Virus record (IMG/VR): IMGVR_UViG_3300022912_000020
Location: 1 to 40,607 of that record
Length of the DNA stretch: 40,607 nt
Strand: one strand, 5' to 3'
Origin: a virus
Part shown: one piece after another, positions 36,731 through 40,607 of the stretch
Position numbering within the stretch: position 1 is the stretch's first letter
How the letters are laid out: each line of letters starts with the position of its first letter
Position numbers and translations under genes: made by a program
The notes under the pieces: generated by a model
What the model was told of the DNA's origin: nothing
Databases searched by the model: none
What the model saw: only the letters and a program-made list of their open reading frames with translations

Positions 36731-37369
36731 ATGTCAAAAAAACTATTAATAGATGATTTCTTTATTGATGTTAAAAACAACACTGGCCTTATAAAAGAGT
36801 CTATAGAGAATGGGAGAGACTTTATATTGACTGGTGTTATACAGCGGGCAGATTCTGTAAACGCTAACGGTAGAATATATCCTAGACATATTTTAGAGGT
36901 TGAGGTTGATAATTACAAAAAGATTATTGCAGAAAATAGAGCTTGGGGAGAGGCAGATCACCCAGATGATTCGACAGTATCATTAAAGTCAACTGCTTTA
37001 AGGATGTTAGATATTTGGTGGGATGGAAATGAAGTTTGGGGTAAAATAAAAATATTGCCAACAAGAGTTGGAAAAGATATTATGGTTATTGTTGAGGATA
37101 GTGGTGTTATTGGGATTTCATCCAGGGGCGTTGGTGAGACAAAAAGACAGAATGATAATGAAGTTGTAACTAGTTATACATTAGTTGCTTTTGATCTTGT
37201 ATGTGAGCCATCAACAAACAATGCAATAATGAAACATAATAATGCTGTTGAGTTGAAAAGAGAACAAGTGGAAAATATCTTAAATAAAACTTTAAACAAG
37301 TCAGATAGAGTATATAGAATTTGTAATAGAATATTAAATAGATGTGATACTTATAGTTGTGAATTATAA
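36731..37369 (+). CDS. Prohead core protease (T4 gp21-like, serine peptidase)
   Basis: The 212-residue product matches gp21-type prohead proteases. The core opens with GVIQRADSVNANGRIYPRHIL; the catalytic His is H77 in WGEADHPDD and the catalytic Ser is S130 or S131 in VIGISSRGVGE. A later strand reads VAFDLVCEPSTNNAIM, as in the family. It assembles in the prohead core, activates, and trims capsid, scaffold and internal proteins after (L/I)-x-E. Its own N-terminus holds GLIKES (I21-K22-E23), a plausible self-cleavage site. Length equals T4 gp21 (212). ATG 36731 has GAGGA upstream. In T4 scaffold and major capsid genes follow gp21; here small acidic and fibre-like genes follow instead. Confidence 0.9.
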   Translation: MSKKLLIDDFFIDVKNNTGLIKESIENGRDFILTGVIQRADSVNANGRIYPRHILEVEVDNYKKIIAENRAWGEADHPDDSTVSLKSTALRMLDIWWDGNEVWGKIKILPTRVGKDIMVIVEDSGVIGISSRGVGETKRQNDNEVVTSYTLVAFDLVCEPSTNNAIMKHNNAVELKREQVENILNKTLNKSDRVYRICNRILNRCDTYSCEL

Positions 37370-37381
37370 GGAGTTAAATAG

Positions 37382-37615
37382 GTGAACTTATTAGAAAAAT
37401 ATATAGAGAATATAATTAAAGAAGAATTTAAGTTTTACAGGTTTGATCCTAAGTCTATGCAGATAACAGGCATGTCAACTAGTGGTGATATTGGTTGGTA
37501 TGATGATATTGATGATATGTTGGCAGGCGGATATGGCGATGCAGGGGGTGATTACGGAGATGATGGTGGTGGTGACGATGATGGTGGTGATGATGGAGGA
37601 GATGGAGGAGAATAA
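37382..37615 (+). CDS. Small protein with targeting-like N-terminus and Asp/Gly-rich tail (77 aa)
   Basis: The start is GTG 37382 behind AAGGAG. The first 23 bases are identical to those of the gene at 35604, giving the same MNLLEKYI helix, with I12-K13-E14 as a candidate protease site. The last 35 residues are almost only Asp and Gly (GGGDDDGGDDGGDGG), recalling the acidic stretch in the portal extension. A small very acidic protein near gp21 is reminiscent of T4 gp67, the prohead core protein, but there is no recognisable sequence match and the comparison is inference. Cleavage would free a strongly acidic peptide. Confidence 0.6.
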   Translation: MNLLEKYIENIIKEEFKFYRFDPKSMQITGMSTSGDIGWYDDIDDMLAGGYGDAGGDYGDDGGGDDDGGDDGGDGGE

Positions 37616-37617
37616 TT

Positions 37618-37941
37618 ATGGGTGACATTAAATTTGAAAGACGATTGATAAAGGAGTTTTTTGATAAGCTGGATAGAGATAGGTTTTTACCACCAACAGA
37701 AGATGAGGAAAAACATCCTTATTTAAGTGTTAATGAGGTAGAGGAATTGGGAAGTTTATTGTCAGATATTAGTTCTGCGTTTATAAAGTTAGAAAAAATA
37801 GGCATTACAATTGGTAGTGATTTGTTGCATATTTTTAATCCACAAGAAGTTGATTCTTTTTTGAAAGAATTAGATGGGTTTTTTGACGAGTTAACAATAA
37901 TTAAAGATGACATTGAAAATAAATTGTCAGGGAGAGAATAA
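37618..37941 (+). CDS. Small acidic head-cluster protein (107 aa)
   Basis: ATG 37618 has a GGAGGAG SD and lies two bases after the preceding stop. The opening MGDIKFERRLIKEFFDKL contains I11-K12-E13, the same early (L/I)-x-E layout as in neighbouring genes. The rest is acidic and helical (VEELGSLLSDISSAFIKLEKIG, then EVDSFLKELDGFFDELTIIKDDIENKL), suited to coiled-coil packing, as in scaffold or core proteins. No family recognised. Confidence 0.58.
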   Translation: MGDIKFERRLIKEFFDKLDRDRFLPPTEDEEKHPYLSVNEVEELGSLLSDISSAFIKLEKIGITIGSDLLHIFNPQEVDSFLKELDGFFDELTIIKDDIENKLSGRE

Positions 37942-37943
37942 AA

Positions 37944-38345
37944 ATGGGACTTGGAACACCTTACTTTGGTCCGAATAATGTTGATGTATATAGAATGGCA
38001 AAAGACCCTTGGGTAACTTCTTCAATTGCGACCGCAAACGCCAACAGGATTACATTTGATAGCAAGGTTACTGGCCAAATTATGCTTCACAACACAGGAA
38101 GCTCAGATACAATCAGAATGGGGTTTACAGAAAATGGCGTAAATGGTAACAATTATGTGGAGTTAGGACCGAATGATTCATTAACGTTAGATGTTAGAAT
38201 CTCAGAGTTATGGCTTAAGGCTCTTGGTGGCAGTGCTCCATATCAGCTATTTGCAGGGTTGACAGTGGTAAAAAGTCAAAATTTTTGGACTATCACTGGC
38301 TCAACAAATAATACAAAGGAAACTGGTTGGGGTGGCGTTGGTTAA
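37944..38345 (+). CDS. Probable beta-rich virion decoration or fibre-base protein (133 aa)
   Basis: ATG 37944 follows GGGAG and is two bases after the preceding stop. The product is beta-rich: VTGQIMLHNTGSSDTIRMGFTENGVNG, then YVELGPNDSLTLDVRISELWLKALGG, then YQLFAGLTVV. The pattern of Gly-turns and strands is that of small jelly-roll or Ig-like decoration domains; the GPNDSLTLDVRISELWLKA segment looks like those seen in phage capsid or fibre-attached proteins. It opens the block of fibre-like genes. Function is inferred from fold impression and context only. Confidence 0.55.
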   Translation: MGLGTPYFGPNNVDVYRMAKDPWVTSSIATANANRITFDSKVTGQIMLHNTGSSDTIRMGFTENGVNGNNYVELGPNDSLTLDVRISELWLKALGGSAPYQLFAGLTVVKSQNFWTITGSTNNTKETGWGGVG

Positions 38346-38372
38346 TATTTCTTTTCAATTTCAAATATTTTT

Positions 38373-38402
38373 TTGTCATTAATTAATCTTTAAAACTATA
38401 TA
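38373..38402 (+). promoter_or_regulatory. Possible promoter before fibre gene
   Basis: In the 99-base gap, TTGTCA (38373-38378) is followed after 18 bases by TATATA (38397-38402). The start codon of the next gene lies about 40 bases further, behind AGGAG. A T-rich run with a weak A/T inverted repeat (38344-38370) just upstream might be a poor terminator. AT-rich DNA makes chance matches common. Confidence 0.3.
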
Positions 38403-38444
38403 TATTAGAGAAGCAAATTATTTTGTTGTAGGAGAATTATACAC

Positions 38445-39368
38445 ATGGGATTTGGCGATAGCTTTCATGAAGGACAATTAGAAGTTCCCGTTTCTACTGG
38501 CAACTCTGGATTTAAAGATGGTGATATATGGTATAGATCAGACTTAGAGCAGCTTAAAACTAAAGTAAGCGGAAGTGTTTATACGTTAAGTGTTGGTGAA
38601 GATGATAGTGGAGATCCTGTTGTTATTTGGAACAATGGTGGAAATAAAATAAATACGACATCTTCGGTTGCAATAGCAGGCAACGAAGGAGATAGTTATT
38701 ACGCAGATTCAGCCGGATCTGATCTGTTGTTGTTTGTTTCTGGTGCAATTGGTGGAAAAACTAGGGGCGAAGGTGTTGCTTTATTTGGTGGTGATACGGT
38801 TCATTCTGGAACAATATATGGTAGATATCCTGTTGCAAATGGTACAGAGTGGGTTGCAAATGTAGTTGGGCCTAATGGGGTACAAATTGACTCTGGTGTT
38901 AGTGGTCACAGGGTTATTGTTGGTAGTAATATGAATCCAATGGGACCACCGGCTTCTGATGCATACCTTTCAGTTTCTGGTTCTGTTGGAGGCAAGGCAA
39001 GTGGTGAGGGTGTGGCATTATTTGGCGGGGATACTGTTGTTTCTGGTACAATATATAATGCTTATGGAAGTCAATATACAGCAGGAATTTTAGATGTAAA
39101 GACTAAAACCTCTGATTATACGTTGCAAATTAATGATCAAGCGGTGTTTTTTGATGTTGGGTCAGGTGCGGCAACAGCGAGTTTGCCAAATGTTGGTGAT
39201 TGTGAAGGTAAGGTTTATCATATTAAAAAGTTAGATGGTAGTCCAAATAGTCTATTAATTGAATCATCTATAGGTGAGAATATTGATGGTTCTGCTGGCC
39301 AAACAATAGTTACACAATTTAATTCTATAATGTTGGCTCATAGTGGGTCAGATTGGCTGATATTGTAA
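38445..39368 (+). CDS. Fibre-like virion protein with duplicated SGT motif and beta C-terminal domain (307 aa)
   Basis: ATG 38445 is preceded by AGGAG. The N-terminus (GNSGFKDGDIWYRSDLEQLKTKVSGS) is the common phage-fibre opening in which G-D-I-W-Y and a Lys-rich strand anchor the chain. Two copies of a unit ending GEGVALFGGDTV.SGTIY lie at residues about 93-125 and 172-204. The C-terminal 100 residues (DVKTKTSDYTLQINDQAVFFDVG ... GSDWLIL) are a beta domain frequently found at the end of phage fibre or capsid-fibre proteins. The VSGT strand pattern also occurs in the repeat protein at 40267. It likely forms an adsorption or head fibre. Placement next to head genes rather than tail genes makes a head fibre plausible; this is inference. 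Confidence 0.68.
   Translation: MGFGDSFHEGQLEVPVSTGNSGFKDGDIWYRSDLEQLKTKVSGSVYTLSVGEDDSGDPVVIWNNGGNKINTTSSVAIAGNEGDSYYADSAGSDLLLFVSGAIGGKTRGEGVALFGGDTVHSGTIYGRYPVANGTEWVANVVGPNGVQIDSGVSGHRVIVGSNMNPMGPPASDAYLSVSGSVGGKASGEGVALFGGDTVVSGTIYNAYGSQYTAGILDVKTKTSDYTLQINDQAVFFDVGSGAATASLPNVGDCEGKVYHIKKLDGSPNSLLIESSIGENIDGSAGQTIVTQFNSIMLAHSGSDWLIL
38721..39057 (+). repeat. Two-copy internal duplication of about 100 bp
   Basis: The segments 38721-38820 and 38958-39057 encode near-identical units (DLLLFVSGAIGGK... and DAYLSVSGSVGGK..., both closing GGDTV.SGTIY). The DNA has diverged at many third positions, so the duplication is old compared with the perfect repeats at the right edge. Confidence 0.75.
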
Positions 39369-39382
39369 GGGGATAATTTATT

Positions 39383-39937
39383 ATGTCGTATTTTAATTCA
39401 GTTAGTTTAGTAAGTGGTTCCACTGTTGCACATATTGATAGTGAGGTTAAGTTTTTATGTGTGGATAGTCCACTTCATTGCAAGGTTCATTGTGGCGATT
39501 TTTATGTAGCAACTGATATTGATGGTGATGTGGATTCTGGCTCTCCCAAGTTGTGGTTGCTTCAATGTCCTGCCGCAGTCGAGGTTCATGCTAGGATAGG
39601 AGTTAGTGCTAGTGATGAAATAGTTGTTAAGTTTTATGAAAACCCTATAGTGTCTAGTAGTGGTTCAAATGCACTGGTCAGGAATTATAATAGAGAATCT
39701 ACAAACACTGGTTCTACTGGGCTGTTCATGAGTAACCCAACAGTTTCTAGTAATGGGGACATTTTGTTTGTAGAGTTGGTGGGTTCGTCTGCTAAAAAAA
39801 GTAATGTTGGAGGCTCATCGAATAATTTTGCAGAATGGGTGGGAAAGCCAGATACAGCATATTTGGTCGAAGTTGCCGCTACTAATGATAATACGAAGGC
39901 TAGTATACAAATTTCATTTTATTTAATTGACGAGTAG
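39383..39937 (+). CDS. Probable head-fibre/decoration virion protein (184 aa)
   Basis: ATG 39383 follows GGGGA by a short gap. The protein is strand-rich, with the recognisable segment LVRNYNRESTNTGSTGLFMSNPTVSSNGDIL. This resembles the FNRNR-S-x-N-T-x-x-T motif I recall from capsid-associated beta proteins of several podovirus- and myovirus-type phages. The closing strand YLVEVAATNDNTKASIQISFYLID fits the same fold. It belongs to the fibre-like block. A role in head decoration is inference from this motif; I do not know the exact family name. Confidence 0.6.
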   Translation: MSYFNSVSLVSGSTVAHIDSEVKFLCVDSPLHCKVHCGDFYVATDIDGDVDSGSPKLWLLQCPAAVEVHARIGVSASDEIVVKFYENPIVSSSGSNALVRNYNRESTNTGSTGLFMSNPTVSSNGDILFVELVGSSAKKSNVGGSSNNFAEWVGKPDTAYLVEVAATNDNTKASIQISFYLIDE

Positions 39938-39945
39938 TTTTAATT

Positions 39946-40260
39946 ATGGCTTATAAATATGATAAACAAAGGCAAAAAATGATATATCCATTTGTTGGAT
40001 ATAGCAAAAAACCTATTTTAAGTGAGGAGCTTGATGTGACAATAGATAAAGGAAGTATAAGTTTTACAAGTAGTGACTCTGAATCTGAAACATTCACAGA
40101 AGCTTTTACAAGTGTGCCAAAGGTAACACCAGTTCCCGTTGGTTCCGATGACACTGTTAATGTTAATTTGTATATCACTAGTGTTTCAACATCGGGATTT
40201 ACTGTTGAGGCTAGTGCTCCATTTACTGGAACCGTTGATTGGATTGCTGTTGGAGATTAA
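39946..40260 (+). CDS. Small H-type-lectin-like virion protein (104 aa)
   Basis: ATG 39946 lies eight bases after the preceding stop with no strong SD. Residues 30-104 follow the H-type lectin pattern: a strand carrying FTEAFTSVPKVTPVPVGSDD, a middle strand VNLYITSVSTSGFTVEASA, and the closing TGTVDWIAVGD with W and G conserved. Such folds trimerise and in phages cap fibres or bind carbohydrate. The basic N-terminus (MAYKYDKQRQKMIYPF) would anchor it to a partner. The match is by pattern, so lectin activity is inference. Confidence 0.58.
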   Translation: MAYKYDKQRQKMIYPFVGYSKKPILSEELDVTIDKGSISFTSSDSESETFTEAFTSVPKVTPVPVGSDDTVNVNLYITSVSTSGFTVEASAPFTGTVDWIAVGD

Positions 40261-40266
40261 TTAAGT

Positions 40267-40607
40267 ATGTCTACATTTAAAACAACTGATATATACGTTA
40301 GTAATAATGCCCATATTTCGGGAACATTATATACAGATAGTGTTGAGTTTGAACAGCTAGTTGTTTCGAGTTCAGTATATTTTCCTAACAACCTGTATGT
40401 TTCTGGAACTTCTGAGTTAAAAGATCTAGATGTAGATACAATGTATGTGTCAAATAATGCTTATTTTTCTGGAACTTCTGAGTTAAAAGATCTAGATGTA
40501 GATACAATGTATGTGTCAAATAATGCTTATTTTTCTGGAACTTCTGAGTTAAAAGATCTAGATGTAGATACAATGTATGTGTCAAATAATGCTTATTTTT
40601 CTGGAAC
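40267..40607 (+). CDS. Repeat-containing fibre-like protein, 3' truncated by window edge
   Basis: ATG 40267 starts six bases after the preceding stop (AAG the only weak SD). The frame stays open to the window end. After MSTFKTTDIYVSNNAHISGTLY and a short linker, a 22-residue unit (SGTSELKDLDVDTMYVSNNAYF) repeats perfectly. Each unit pairs two short strands separated by turns, as in beta-helical fibre shafts, and the first degenerate units upstream (NNAHISGTLY, NNLYVSGT) show the same N-N-x-x-x-S-G-T pattern. It is probably a fibre shaft subunit with a variable number of repeats. The missing C-terminus would likely hold the trimerisation or receptor domain. Confidence 0.65.
   Translation, partial: MSTFKTTDIYVSNNAHISGTLYTDSVEFEQLVVSSSVYFPNNLYVSGTSELKDLDVDTMYVSNNAYFSGTSELKDLDVDTMYVSNNAYFSGTSELKDLDVDTMYVSNNAYFSG
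40402..40607 (+). repeat. Perfect 66-bp tandem repeats, three full copies plus start of a fourth
   Basis: Copies begin at 40402, 40468 and 40534, and an eight-base start of a fourth is seen at 40600. They are identical base for base and keep the reading frame (22 codons each). The window ends inside the array, so the true copy number is unknown. Confidence 0.95.

Noticed and set aside
37944-38345. Calling this gene the major capsid protein because it is near the protease.
   Set aside because: At 133 residues with small-jelly-roll-like strands it is far too short for a HK97-fold capsid protein of a T4-type phage.
38344-38376. A/T inverted repeat followed by a T-run as a terminator.
   Set aside because: The stem would be seven A-T pairs with a 12-base loop, too weak for an intrinsic terminator; mentioned only as context of the possible promoter.
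3902-40585. Minus-strand open frames (for example 9153-9506, 25673-26023, 30133-30510, 40385-40585) that could be read as antisense genes.
   Set aside because: Each lies inside a well-supported + strand gene, has no matching SD or recognised product, and its composition is that of a reverse-frame shadow in AT-rich DNA.
1-40607. tRNA genes, CRISPR arrays, insertion sequences, integrase or attachment sites.
   Set aside because: I looked for T-loop-like motifs, regularly spaced direct repeats with unique spacers, and transposase or recombinase motifs, and found none. The only regular repeats are coding tandem repeats in two genes.

Overview
The window is a 40.6-kb piece of a large, AT-rich, tailed double-stranded DNA phage genome, most probably a lytic myovirus-type phage distantly related to T4. 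The markers are a gp17-like large terminase (27050-28669), a gp20-like portal (28735-30783), a gp21-like prohead protease (36731-37369), and a recombination/replication set: a RuvC-like resolvase, a DnaG-type primase and a fused gp47/gp46 (SbcD-SbcC) protein. Every gene I can support is on the + strand. Spacing is tight (0 to about 115 bases), with several TAAATG stop/start overlaps. TAA, TAG and TGA are all used as stops. Shine-Dalgarno sequences of the GGAGG type precede many genes, so the host probably uses standard SD initiation. The style of several virion proteins recalls large aquatic phages, but I cannot name the host. I saw no tRNA, CRISPR array, insertion sequence or integrase.

Layout. 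(1) 2-20223: a tail/baseplate/adsorption block of nine large genes. It includes two LamG/concanavalin-like proteins, two proteins with fibronectin-III-like domains, two conserved-looking virion proteins behind strong SDs, and several giant N/D/S/Y-rich proteins I cannot name. (2) 20229-26371: a nucleic-acid block with RuvC-like nuclease, primase, SbcD-SbcC fusion, a small zinc-ribbon protein and a PD-(D/E)XK-like nuclease. (3) 26447-26935: an Hsp20 chaperone behind its own good sigma-70-like promoter. (4) 27050-37941: the head block with terminase, portal, a run of small and medium proteins, the protease, and two small acidic proteins. (5) 37944-40607: fibre or decoration-like beta-rich proteins, ending in a repeat protein cut by the window edge. 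No major capsid or tail sheath gene is recognisable here.

How the genes fit together: terminase, portal and protease build and fill the head. Most genes between portal and fibres begin with a short helix ending in an (L/I)-x-E site near residues 12-26. That is what T4 capsid-targeting sequences cut by gp21 look like. I therefore infer that this cluster encodes head-packaged internal proteins, some perhaps injected with the DNA. Two are paralogues sharing a collinear N-terminal module with SCYYG and WC motifs, and one of them carries four 23-residue WYLNG...HR.DGPAIE repeats. This cluster is the most promising candidate for an undescribed system in the window.
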